Shown one piece after another: positions 5,515 through 12,585 of a DNA stretch of 14,108 nucleotides. The stretch is from DATBAK01 sp036787815 (lineage in GTDB: Bacteria; Actinomycetota; Acidimicrobiia; IMCC26256; PALSA-610): the NCBI GenBank assembly GCA_036787815.1, contig DAIQOP010000088.1, positions 1 to 14,108 of the forward strand, read 5' to 3'. Made by a program: the position numbers and the translations under genes. How positions within the stretch are numbered: the first letter of the stretch is position 1; every line of letters starts with the position of its first letter. Under the pieces are notes generated by a model. The model did no database searches. It was not told where the DNA came from and saw only the letters and a list, made by a program, of their open reading frames with translations.

Positions 5515-6074
5515 ACGGCGGGCGGGAGATGAAGCAGCAGCGGCACCTCGTGCTCATCGGCATGATGGGCGCGGGGAAGTCGACGGTCGGCCAACGTTGC
5601 GCCAAGCGGCTCGGGCGCCCGTTCGTCGACACCGACGAGCGGATCGCGGCAGCGGCGGGCGCGTCGGTCGCCGAGGTGTTCGCTCGCGACGGTGAACCGG
5701 CGTTCCGGGAGTTGGAGCGCCGGGCCGTCGCCGACGCGTGCGCGTCGCCGGAGCCCACGGTGATCGCGGCGGGGGGCGGTGCCGTGCTCGACGCCGACAA
5801 CCGCCGGCGCATGCGCGAGACCGGTCTGGTCGTGTGGTTGCAGGCCCCGGTCGCGCAGCTCGCCGCGCGCGTGGGCGACGGTCGCGGCCGGCCGCTGCTC
5901 GAGCAGCCGTCGCCGAGTGGAGCGGTCGGCACGCTCGGCCGCCTCGAGCAGCAACGCCGCCCCGCCTACGAGGCTGCCGCCCACGCCACCGTCGACACCG
6001 CCGGGCTCGGCGTCGCGTCCGTGGTCGACGCGGTGTTGGCGGCCCTCACCGCGATCGAGGAGCGCGTGTCGTGA
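5511..6074 (+). CDS. aroK: Shikimate kinase
   Basis: This enzyme phosphorylates shikimate with ATP at the 3-hydroxyl, the fifth shikimate-pathway step. It is 187 residues. The Walker A loop is GMMGAGKST (residues 17-25). The shikimate-binding Asp lies in FVDTDERI (Asp42), and GGGAVL is the other substrate-binding loop. The lid region is around GDGRGRPLL. GTG 5511 overlaps the aroC stop as GTGA, the same coupling seen at other junctions here. ATG 5529 is an in-frame alternative that would remove six residues, but its GGGAG is adjacent to the ATG and too close. It overlaps aroB by four bases, as in the aroKB pair of many bacteria. Confidence 0.95.
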   Translation: MNGGREMKQQRHLVLIGMMGAGKSTVGQRCAKRLGRPFVDTDERIAAAAGASVAEVFARDGEPAFRELERRAVADACASPEPTVIAAGGGAVLDADNRRRMRETGLVVWLQAPVAQLAARVGDGRGRPLLEQPSPSGAVGTLGRLEQQRRPAYEAAAHATVDTAGLGVASVVDAVLAALTAIEERVS

Positions 6075-7156
6075 GGCGCGTGACGGTCGATCTCGGGCCG
6101 CGCGCGTACGACGTCGTGGTCGGTGCGGGTTCTCTCGCCGAGATCGCAACCGTGCTCGCGGGTCGGCGCCGCGCGGTCATCGTGACGCAAGCCGCGCTGC
6201 ACGCCCACGCGGAACGCGCCGCCGCGGCGCTCGACGCGGCCCACATCGCGAACACCACGATCGTGATGGGCGACGGTGAGGAGCACAAGACTCTGGCGAC
6301 CGTCGAGACGCTCGCCGCCGAGTGCGTGCAGTGGGGACTGCTGCGTGGCGACGCCGTCGTCGCGGTCGGGGGCGGCATCGTGGGCGACGTCGCCGGCTTC
6401 CTCGCCGCGAGCTACCACCGCGGCATCGCGGTGGTGCAGGTTCCCACCACGCTGCTCGCGATGGTCGACGCCTCGATCGGCGGCAAGACCGGCGTGAACC
6501 TGCCGCAGGGTAAGAACCTCGTCGGCGCGTTCCACCAACCGCTCGCCGTCCTCGCCGACCCCACTGTGCTCGAGACCCTCTCCGACCGTGAGTTCCGGTG
6601 CGGCCTCGCCGAGGTCGTCAAGTACGCGCTCATCGGCGACGACGATCTGCGGGTGCTGCTCTCCGATCACGCTTCGGAGTTGCTGGCCCGCGATCCCGCG
6701 ATCGTGGAGGCCGTGGTCGCGCGTTGCGCGGCGGCGAAGGCGCGCGTCGTCGAGGCCGACGAGCTGGAGCGAACGGGTGCCCGTGCGGTGCTCAACTACG
6801 GCCACACGCTCGCGCACGCGCTCGAGATCGCGGGCGGTCACGTGCTGCACCACGGCGAGGCCGTCTCGATCGGGATGGTGTTCGCCGCCAACCTCGCGAG
6901 CGTGCTCGAACGCGTCGGGCCCGAGGTCGTCGAAGGGACGGAACAGCTGCTGGAGCGCTTCGGTCTGCCGGTCGAGGCACCGGCCGGACTGTCGGGGAGC
7001 GATGTGATCGGGCTCATGCGCCGGGACAAGAAGTCGGAGGGTGGGCTCACGTTCGTGCTGGCCGGACCGCGCGGAGTCGAGCGCGTCGACGACCCCGATC
7101 CCACCGCGGTCGCGAAGGCGCTCGCGCAGGTGGGCCTCACCGAGGCGGTGGGCTGA
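6071..7156 (+). CDS. aroB: 3-dehydroquinate synthase
   Basis: This enzyme converts DAHP to 3-dehydroquinate, the second shikimate-pathway step, with NAD and a divalent metal. It is 361 residues, a normal size. The NAD-binding motifs are DGEEHKTLATVE and the GGGIVGDVAGF loop, followed by QVPTTLLAMVDASIGGKTGVN. The metal ligands are Glu181 (GLAEVVKYALI), His245 (NYGHTLAHALE) and His261 (LHHGEAVSIGM). RRDKKSEGG near the C-terminus is also conserved. GTG 6071 overlaps the aroK stop (GTGA) and gives the family-typical N-terminus. The open frame that continues upstream inside aroK is a shadow. Its stop overlaps the aroQ ATG by one base. Confidence 0.97.
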   Translation: MRRVTVDLGPRAYDVVVGAGSLAEIATVLAGRRRAVIVTQAALHAHAERAAAALDAAHIANTTIVMGDGEEHKTLATVETLAAECVQWGLLRGDAVVAVGGGIVGDVAGFLAASYHRGIAVVQVPTTLLAMVDASIGGKTGVNLPQGKNLVGAFHQPLAVLADPTVLETLSDREFRCGLAEVVKYALIGDDDLRVLLSDHASELLARDPAIVEAVVARCAAAKARVVEADELERTGARAVLNYGHTLAHALEIAGGHVLHHGEAVSIGMVFAANLASVLERVGPEVVEGTEQLLERFGLPVEAPAGLSGSDVIGLMRRDKKSEGGLTFVLAGPRGVERVDDPDPTAVAKALAQVGLTEAVG

Positions 7157-7617
7157 TGGCCACGATCCTGTTGCTCTCGGGCCCAAACCTGAATCTGCTC
7201 GGCGAGCGCGAGCCCGAGGTCTACGGATCGACCACGCTCGAACAGCTCGTCGCGATCGCGCGAGCCGAGGCCGAGCGATACGGCCACGAGCTCGAGCACT
7301 TGCAGTCGAACCACGAGGGCGCGCTGATCGATGCGATCCACGCTGCACGGGGCCGGTGCGCGGCGATCGTGTTCAACCCCGGCGCGTTCACCCACTACGC
7401 GTACGCGTTGACCGACGCGCTCGCGGCGTTCGACGGCGTGGTCGTCGAGCTGCACCTCTCCAACCCCCACGCCCGGGAGTCGTGGCGGCACACGAGCGTG
7501 GTGGCTCCGGTCGCCACGGGCACCATCTCCGGTTTCGGCGCCGCGGGCTACCGCCTCGCGATCGACGCCGTCGCCGGCCGCATCGACGGCACCGTCGAGA
7601 TCGAGGAGCAGCCATGA
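7156..7617 (+). CDS. aroQ: 3-dehydroquinate dehydratase, type II
   Basis: This enzyme dehydrates 3-dehydroquinate to 3-dehydroshikimate. It is the small dodecameric type II form (153 residues). Conserved features are LLSGPNLNLLGEREPEVYG, containing the catalytic Arg and Tyr of the flexible lid, then LQSNHEGALIDAIH. FNPGAFTHYAYAL is the substrate-binding Asn region, and ELHLSNPHARESWRH holds the catalytic His. ATG 7156 overlaps the aroB stop (TGATG), and its own stop overlaps the next gene (ATGA). With aroC, aroK and aroB it gives four of the seven shikimate steps in a row; DAHP synthase, aroE and aroA are not in the window. The order aroQ - M24 peptidase - efp also occurs in Bacillus. Confidence 0.96.
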   Translation: MATILLLSGPNLNLLGEREPEVYGSTTLEQLVAIARAEAERYGHELEHLQSNHEGALIDAIHAARGRCAAIVFNPGAFTHYAYALTDALAAFDGVVVELHLSNPHARESWRHTSVVAPVATGTISGFGAAGYRLAIDAVAGRIDGTVEIEEQP

Positions 7618-8723
7618 ACACCGTGACCGGTCTCGCCCCGCTGGCCGTCGCCGAACGGATCGACCGCCTCCGGGCCGAGCTCGTCACGGCCGGGATCGAC
7701 GCGCTGCTCGTGACGCGGTTGCCCAACGTGCGCTACCTCACCGGCTTCACCGGCTCGGCCGGGATGCTGCTCGTGCGGCCCGACACCGCGGTGTTCGTCA
7801 CCGACGGCCGGTACGGCGAGCAGTCGCGTACCCAGCTCGAAGAGGCCGGGGTGGTCGCGACCGTCGAGATCCGCACCACCGTCGCCGAACAGCGCGCGGT
7901 GCTGGCAGCGGCCGCAGCCGGCGCGAACCGCGTCGGGCTCGAAGACCACGGTGTCACCTGGGCGCAGCAGCGCGAGCTCGCGGAGGCGTTCGGCTCGACC
8001 GAGCTCGTGCCGGCCGGCGCGATCGTCGAGGAGCTGCGCCGGGTGAAAGACGCCGGCGAGATCGACCGCATCGCGGCCGCGTGCGCGATCGCCGACGACG
8101 CGTTCGCGGCGCTGCTCCCGCGCCTCGCGGAGGGCCCCACCGAGCGCGAGTTCGCGCTCGCGCTCGAGTTCGCGATGCGCGAGCGTGGCGCGAGCCACAT
8201 GAGCTTCGACCCGATCATCGCGGCCGGTCCCAACGGCGCGATGCCGCATTCGCGACCGAGCGACCGACCGATCGACCACCACGAGCTGATCGTCTGCGAC
8301 TTCGGGTGCGTCGTCGACGGCTACTGCTCCGACATGACGCGTACGGTGAGCGTCGGCGATCCGGGGCCCGACGCCCGGCGCCTCTACGGCCTCGTGCTCG
8401 CCAGCCAGCAGGCCGGACGCGACGCGGTCGCGTTCGGGGTGGAGTGCCGCGAGGTCGACCGGGTCTGCCGCGACATCATCTCCGACGCCGGCTACGGCGA
8501 GGCGTTCTCGCACGGCACCGGCCACGGTGTGGGGCTCGAGATCCACGAGGCGCCGAGAGTCGCCACGGCGGCAGCTGGTACCTTGCTGGTCGGCGATGTC
8601 GTGACCGTCGAGCCGGGCGTCTACCTGCCGGGCGTGGGCGGCGTCCGCATCGAGGACACCGTCGTGGTCACCGCGTCGGGTTCGCGCCCCCTGACGCACA
8701 CCCCCAAGGACCTCATGCTGTGA
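7614..8723 (+). CDS. Xaa-Pro aminopeptidase-like M24 metallopeptidase
   Basis: The 369-residue protein has a creatinase-like N-terminal domain (with LPNVRYLTGFTGSAGMLLV) and a C-terminal pita-bread catalytic domain. All five dinuclear-metal ligands are present: Asp229 and Asp240 in the DFG...SDMTRT motif, His304 in GTGHGVGLEIHE, Glu333 in VTVEPGVYL and Glu347 in VRIEDTVVV. It probably removes N-terminal residues ahead of proline, or splits Xaa-Pro dipeptides, in the cytosol; the sequence does not separate PepP from PepQ specificity. ATG 7614 overlaps the aroQ stop by four bases, and upstream open frame is aroQ shadow. A proline peptidase beside EF-P, which rescues polyproline translation, is a known conserved neighbourhood. 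Confidence 0.93.
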   Translation: MNTVTGLAPLAVAERIDRLRAELVTAGIDALLVTRLPNVRYLTGFTGSAGMLLVRPDTAVFVTDGRYGEQSRTQLEEAGVVATVEIRTTVAEQRAVLAAAAAGANRVGLEDHGVTWAQQRELAEAFGSTELVPAGAIVEELRRVKDAGEIDRIAAACAIADDAFAALLPRLAEGPTEREFALALEFAMRERGASHMSFDPIIAAGPNGAMPHSRPSDRPIDHHELIVCDFGCVVDGYCSDMTRTVSVGDPGPDARRLYGLVLASQQAGRDAVAFGVECREVDRVCRDIISDAGYGEAFSHGTGHGVGLEIHEAPRVATAAAGTLLVGDVVTVEPGVYLPGVGGVRIEDTVVVTASGSRPLTHTPKDLML

Positions 8724-9280
8724 GCATCTCAACGAACGACCTCAAGACCGGTATGGCCCTCAACCTCCCCGAGGGCCTCGTCACCGTCGTCGACTTCCAA
8801 CACGTGAAGCCCGGCAAGGGCGGCGCGTTCGTGCGCACGAAGCTCAAGAACGTCCGCACCGGCGCGGTGATCGACCGCACCTACCGCGCCGACGAGAAGC
8901 TCGGCCTCGCGATGATCGACAAGCGGGAGATGCAGTTCCTCTACCGCGAGTCCGACGAGTACGTGTTCATGGACACCGAGACGTACGACCAGCTGCACGT
9001 CACCCCCGCCGCGCTGGGCGACTCGGTGAACTACCTCAAGGAGGGCGACCACGCGATCCTGCCGATGTACAACGGCGAGATCGTCGGGGTCGACCTTCCG
9101 GCTGCGGTCGTGCTCGAGGTGACCGAGACCGAGCCCGGTATCCAGGGCGATCGGGTGTCGGGCGCGCGCAAGCCCGCAACGTTGGAGACGGGCCTGGTGG
9201 TGCAGGTTCCGCTCTTCGTCGAGACCGGCGAGAAGATCAAGGTCGACACCCGTACGGGCGAGTACCTCGCGAGGGCATAG
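8720..9280 (+). CDS. efp: Translation elongation factor P
   Basis: EF-P binds the ribosome between the P and E sites and relieves stalling at consecutive prolines. The 186-residue protein has the usual three beta-barrel domains. The tip loop of domain I reads VKPGKGGAF, with Lys33 at the position modified by beta-lysine in E. coli. The C-terminal domain has GDRVSGARKPATLETG and VPLFVETGEKIKVDTRTGEYLAR, both strongly conserved. GTG 8720 overlaps the peptidase stop as GTGA and yields the standard N-terminus (SISTNDLKTGMAL). No EpmA, EpmB or EarP gene is visible nearby, so modification state cannot be told from this window. Confidence 0.97.
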   Translation: MSISTNDLKTGMALNLPEGLVTVVDFQHVKPGKGGAFVRTKLKNVRTGAVIDRTYRADEKLGLAMIDKREMQFLYRESDEYVFMDTETYDQLHVTPAALGDSVNYLKEGDHAILPMYNGEIVGVDLPAAVVLEVTETEPGIQGDRVSGARKPATLETGLVVQVPLFVETGEKIKVDTRTGEYLARA

Positions 9281-9288
9281 CCCACACC

Positions 9289-9681
9289 GTGCCGTCGCGA
9301 CGCGAAGCGAGAGAGCGGGCGCTCGGCCTGGCCTACGAAGCGGAGATCCGCGGCATCGATCTTGCCGAGATCGTCGCCGAGCAGTTGGTGCGCCCCGACG
9401 AGTACGCGTGCCGGCTCATCGACGGTGTCGCCGAGCACGCCGACGAGATCGACGCGCTGCTGCGCAAGTACTCGGAACACTGGGCGTTGGAGCGCATGCC
9501 CGTCGTCGATCGCACGTTGCTGCGCATGTCGACGTTCGAGCTCGGTTGGATGCCCGAGGTGCCGGCCGCGGCCGTGATCACCGAAGCCGTCGAGCTGGCC
9601 AAGCAGTACTCCACGAAGGATTCGGGACGGTTCGTCAACGGGTTGCTCGCACGCCTCGCCGAGCAGCTGCGCGGCACTTGA
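9289..9681 (+). CDS. nusB: Transcription antitermination factor NusB
   Basis: NusB binds boxA RNA with NusE (ribosomal protein S10) and supports rRNA antitermination. The 130-residue all-helical protein shows REARERALGLAYEAE at the start, VVDRTLLRMSTFEL in the middle and ITEAVELAKQYSTKDSGRFVNGLL near the end, all family signatures. GTG 9289 lies 8 bases after the efp stop; no strong ribosome-binding site is seen, suggesting translation continues from efp. The efp-nusB order is common in Gram-positive bacteria. Its stop overlaps the TTG of the next gene. Confidence 0.95.
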   Translation: MPSRREARERALGLAYEAEIRGIDLAEIVAEQLVRPDEYACRLIDGVAEHADEIDALLRKYSEHWALERMPVVDRTLLRMSTFELGWMPEVPAAAVITEAVELAKQYSTKDSGRFVNGLLARLAEQLRGT

Positions 9682-9980
9682 GCACGAAGCTGGCGACCGG
9701 TCCGCAGCGGGTCGCCGAGCCGGTGCACGACGAGCAGGTGGTTCCCGACGTCCCGTGGATCGCGCTGGTCTGGAACGACCCCGTCAACCTCATGACCTAC
9801 GTGGTGTTCGTGCTGCAGAAGTTGTTCGGCTACTCACGCGAGAAGGCGACGCAGCTCATGCTGCAGGTGCACCACGAGGGCAAGGCGGTCGTGTCGAGCG
9901 GGACGCGCGAGAAGATCGAGGCCGACGTCGCTCGCCTGCACGGCCACGGCCTCTGGGCGACGATGCAAAAAGACCGGTGA
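9678..9980 (+). CDS. clpS: ATP-dependent Clp protease adaptor ClpS
   Basis: ClpS delivers N-degron substrates to the ClpC/ClpA unfoldase. The core is actinobacterial in style: PWIALVWNDPVNLMTYVVFV, then FGYSREKATQLMLQVHHEGK, then GLWATMQKD at the end. Asn33, Asp34 and His65 line up with the pocket residues that bind the destabilising N-terminal amino acid in E. coli ClpS. TTG 9678 overlaps the nusB stop as TTGA, consistent with the coupling in this cluster, and gives 100 residues. GTG 9723 is a shorter in-frame alternative. No Clp ATPase gene is in the window, which is usual. Identity is firm; the TTG start is inferred. Confidence 0.9.
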   Translation: MSTKLATGPQRVAEPVHDEQVVPDVPWIALVWNDPVNLMTYVVFVLQKLFGYSREKATQLMLQVHHEGKAVVSSGTREKIEADVARLHGHGLWATMQKDR

Positions 9981-10012
9981 TGCACATCTCGTCGTCGAAG
10001 GCCGGCGGCTGA
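9980..10012 (+). CDS. Possible 10-codon bridging minigene between clpS and the DUF2017 gene
   Basis: An ATG at 9980 shares one base with the clpS stop (TGATG). Ten codons follow (MHISSSKAGG), and the TGA at 10010-10012 shares one base with the ATG of the DUF2017 gene (again TGATG). Ribosomes ending clpS could reinitiate here and then again on the next gene. No domain is possible at this length and it has no homology case. It may be a coupling device, or coincidence in a 31-base gap. Confidence 0.25.
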   Translation: MHISSSKAGG

Positions 10013-10527
10013 TGGCGCGCGGTCATTGGGTCCGGCGCGATCGCGGTGGTCAGCTGCTCATGCGCTTCGAGCCTCCGGAGGCGCAGACGCTCGTCGCGGT
10101 GATCGCCGACCTGCGCACCGTGCTCGAGTCGGGCGCCGGCAACGACCCCGTCTCGCGGCGGCTCTTCCCGCGCGCGTACCTCGACCCGACCGAGGAAGCG
10201 GCCGAAGACCAGTGGCAGGCGCTGGTGCAGCCCGACCTCCTGCGAACCCGGCTCGACGCCCTGGGCTCGGTGACCGGCTCGCTCACCTCGGCGCCCGTCA
10301 ACCGCCGCGGCCTCCTCGAGATCGCGCTCGACGAGGCGGCGCAGGCCCAGTGGCTCGGGGTCCTCAACGACGCCCGGCTCGCACTCGGCACGGCGCTCGA
10401 CATCACCGAGGACACCGAGCTCGATCACTTCGACGCCGACGATCCGCGGCGGGGCTCCTTCTACCTCTACAGCGCTCTCACCGCCCTCCAGGGCGAGCTC
10501 GTCGACGCGCTGCTTTCCGACCTCTGA
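10012..10527 (+). CDS. DUF2017 family protein
   Basis: The 171-residue soluble, acidic protein has no membrane segment or catalytic motif I can name. The start (ARGHWVRRDRGGQLLMRFEPPEA), the LFPRAYLDP segment, the middle motif VLNDARLALGTALDI and the C-terminal FYLYSALTALQGELVDAL fit DUF2017, a family found almost only in actinobacteria. Its gene is typically next to clpS, as here. Function is unknown; the neighbour suggests, weakly, a link to proteolysis. ATG 10012 overlaps the stop of the 10-codon frame before it. The gene ends 24 bases before moxR, and the promoter candidate there suggests this is the last gene of the long operon. Confidence 0.85.
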   Translation: MARGHWVRRDRGGQLLMRFEPPEAQTLVAVIADLRTVLESGAGNDPVSRRLFPRAYLDPTEEAAEDQWQALVQPDLLRTRLDALGSVTGSLTSAPVNRRGLLEIALDEAAQAQWLGVLNDARLALGTALDITEDTELDHFDADDPRRGSFYLYSALTALQGELVDALLSDL

Positions 10528-10529
10528 GC

Positions 10530-10550
10530 GGCCCGTACGATATGGGGGCC
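10530..10550 (+). promoter_or_regulatory. Candidate promoter for the moxR cassette, -10 box inside a short inverted repeat
   Basis: TACGAT at 10536-10541 fits the TAnnnT -10 pattern, and the start ATG is 10 bases further on. Transcription would begin about 3-4 bases before the ATG, so the mRNA would be nearly leaderless, in line with the absence of a ribosome-binding site. GGCCC (10530-10534) and GGGCC (10546-10550) form an inverted repeat around the -10 box. No convincing -35 box is seen. Confidence 0.4.
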
Positions 10551-10551
10551 C

Positions 10552-11562
10552 ATGCAGACCTCACCGATCACTCCTGCGTCGCCGGCCGTCGAAGACGACG
10601 ACGCGGGACCGCACGCGAACGGTGAGGGGCACGCCGCCGCGCTGCGCGTCGCGTCGGCACTGTTCGCGACGGTCTCGGGTGCGGTACGGGGCAAGGACGA
10701 GGCGGTGCGGCTCGCGCTCGTCGCCCTGCTCTCGGGCAGTCATCTGCTCGTCGAAGACGTCCCCGGCACGGGCAAGACGCTCCTGGGGAAGAGTCTTGCC
10801 GCGGCCATCGGCGGGCGCTTCGGCCGGGTGCAGTGCACACCCGATCTCCTGCCTTCTGATCTCACGGGCACCTCGATCTACGCGGCCGCGACCGGCACGT
10901 GGGACTTCCGGCCCGGGCCGGTGTTCGCGAACGTCGTGCTCGTCGACGAGGTCAACCGCGCGTCGCCGCGCACGCAGGCCGCGTTGCTTGAGCCAATGGA
11001 AGAGCGCCAGGTGACGGTCGACGGTGTCACGCACGCGTTGCCCGATCCGTGCTTCATGATCGCGACGCAGAACCCGGTCGGCACGACCGGCACGTTCCCG
11101 CTTCCCGAGAGTCAGCTCGACCGCTTCGGCGTGGTGCTCACGATGGGTCTGCCCGGCCGCGACGCCGAGCGCGAGATCCTCACCGGTGCCGGCGGGGCCG
11201 CGGTGCTGCCGAGCATCGAGTCGGTGACGAACCCGGTGGAGTTGCGCGCGGTGATCTCCGAGGTGCGGCGCGTCTACTGCGCGGGCGCGGTGTTGGAGTA
11301 CGTGCTCGACATCGCCGCCGCGGTGCGCGTGCATCCCGACGTCGTGCTCGGCGCGTCGCCGCGCGCGACGCTCTCGCTCTTCCACGCGGCGCAGGCCCAC
11401 GCGACCCTGAGCCGCCGGCACTTCGTCACTCCCGACGACGTGAAGGCGGTGGCGCCGTCGGTGCTCGCGCACCGTCTCGTGTTCTCCACGGGGGTCGACG
11501 TCGCCTCCGGCCACGCCACCGTCGCGGCCATCATCGATTCCCTCGCCACCCCGAGGCCGTAG
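10552..11562 (+). CDS. MoxR-family AAA+ ATPase
   Basis: The 336-residue cytosolic AAA+ ATPase is of the MoxR class, thought to act as a chaperone for partner proteins encoded alongside. A low-complexity N-terminus of about 27 residues precedes the core. Walker A is DVPGTGKT (69-76). Walker B is VVLVDEVNRA with Asp132 and Glu133. The next segment, QAALLEPMEERQVT, is a MoxR hallmark; the sensor region ATQNP and the arginine-finger region ESQLDRF follow. The C-terminal lid helical domain is complete. It is followed by DUF58 and transglutaminase genes, the standard MoxR cassette, often linked to envelope or stress functions. Its exact client is not known from sequence. Confidence 0.94.
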   Translation: MQTSPITPASPAVEDDDAGPHANGEGHAAALRVASALFATVSGAVRGKDEAVRLALVALLSGSHLLVEDVPGTGKTLLGKSLAAAIGGRFGRVQCTPDLLPSDLTGTSIYAAATGTWDFRPGPVFANVVLVDEVNRASPRTQAALLEPMEERQVTVDGVTHALPDPCFMIATQNPVGTTGTFPLPESQLDRFGVVLTMGLPGRDAEREILTGAGGAAVLPSIESVTNPVELRAVISEVRRVYCAGAVLEYVLDIAAAVRVHPDVVLGASPRATLSLFHAAQAHATLSRRHFVTPDDVKAVAPSVLAHRLVFSTGVDVASGHATVAAIIDSLATPRP

Positions 11563-11596
11563 TTCGGTGCAGGGCCGGCCACAGAGCGGAGGGGCG

Positions 11597-11656
11597 GTGA
11601 GCCCGGTTCCGGCGTGGGCTCGACCGGCTGGAGCGCCGGAGCTCGGAGCCGCATGA
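11597..11656 (+). CDS. Possible 19-residue upstream reading frame coupled to the DUF58 gene
   Basis: GTG 11597 has one of the best ribosome-binding sequences in the window (GGAGGGG at 11588-11594). It opens a 19-codon frame (MSPVPAWARPAGAPELGAA) whose TGA at 11654-11656 overlaps the DUF58 ATG at 11653 as ATGA. GTG 11567 is an in-frame alternative start giving 29 residues. The strong site seems meant for this frame rather than for DUF58, which lies in another frame 56 bases on. It could be a translational-coupling leader; the peptide itself resembles nothing known to me. Confidence 0.35.
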   Translation: MSPVPAWARPAGAPELGAA

Positions 11657-12585
11657 GCGCCGACAGGCGGCCGCCGGGGGAGTTGACGGCGGCGGGCCTG
11701 GGCATGCTGCTGCTGGGCGTGTATTCGCTGGCGCAGGGTGCGCAGGGCGAGCACGACGGGCTGGTCGTGGTCGGGGCCTTCGCGTTCGCGGTGCTCATCG
11801 TCGGCATCGTGTGGCCGATCGCGGTGTTGCGGGGCGTCGCGGTCGAGGTCGTGGGCCCGCGCGACGCGACCGTGGGCGACCGCATCACGCTCGGGTTGCG
11901 CATCACCGGTCGCGTGTCGCGCCTCGAGGTGCGCTTGCTCGACCCGCCGGGGGAGTGGAGGCGAACCGTCGCGCCGGGCGGTGGTGAGCTCGTGCACATC
12001 GCCGGGCGCCGTGGCGTGTTTCGCGTCGTGCGGCTCGAGCTGCGCTCGGGCGGTCCGGTCGGTGTGTTCCTGCGTCGCCGCACCGTGTGGGTGCGGCTCG
12101 CCACGCCCGTGTCGGTCGGGCCCCGGCCGCTGCCGATGACGTACGAGCCGCACACGTTGCCCGTCGGCACCGCGGCCGCGGTCGCGTCCCGACCCGCGGC
12201 CCCCGGCGGCGACGCCGTACGCGCGGTGCGCCCGTACGCGCCCGGAGACGCGGCGCGGCTGGTGCACTGGCCGACGACCGCGCGCACCGGTGAGCTCGCG
12301 GTGCGCGAGCTCGAACCCCCGGCGATCACCGGTATCGCCGTCGCGGTCGACCTGAGCGGTCCCGAAGACGAGGCCGAGGCCGCGGCCGGTCGTGCGGCCG
12401 GCCTGGGGCGGGAGGTCATGCGGGCCGGGGCGCATCTGTTGCTGCTCACCTGCGAAGCGTCGGGGCCCGTCGCCGCGCCGGTCTCGGGCCCGCTCGAGCT
12501 CGGTCGGCGTCTGGCACGGGCGACGGCAGGGATCCCGCCGAACGCACCCGACGGATGGCCGACGCTGCGGATCGAGACCGGATGA
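11653..12585 (+). CDS. DUF58 domain membrane protein
   Basis: The 310-residue protein has two N-terminal membrane helices (about 10-28 and 38-60), then an extended beta-rich region. The DUF58 signature follows, VRPYAPGDAARLVHWPTTAR with GELAVRELE directly after it. The last part, starting IAVAVDLSGPEDE, resembles the first half of a von Willebrand A domain. DUF58 proteins are the usual partner of MoxR ATPases. ATG 11653 is chosen because GGAG lies 4 bases upstream and the first helix starts soon after; GTG 11614 in the same frame is an alternative adding 13 residues. The stop overlaps the following ATG by four bases. At 310 residues it is on the short side for the family, with no sign of a frameshift. 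Confidence 0.85.
   Translation: MSADRRPPGELTAAGLGMLLLGVYSLAQGAQGEHDGLVVVGAFAFAVLIVGIVWPIAVLRGVAVEVVGPRDATVGDRITLGLRITGRVSRLEVRLLDPPGEWRRTVAPGGGELVHIAGRRGVFRVVRLELRSGGPVGVFLRRRTVWVRLATPVSVGPRPLPMTYEPHTLPVGTAAAVASRPAAPGGDAVRAVRPYAPGDAARLVHWPTTARTGELAVRELEPPAITGIAVAVDLSGPEDEAEAAAGRAAGLGREVMRAGAHLLLLTCEASGPVAAPVSGPLELGRRLARATAGIPPNAPDGWPTLRIETG

Noticed and set aside
7041..7613. N-terminal extension of the M24 peptidase
   Set aside because: It reads through aroB and aroQ out of frame with them; the domain begins shortly after ATG 7614, which overlaps the aroQ stop.
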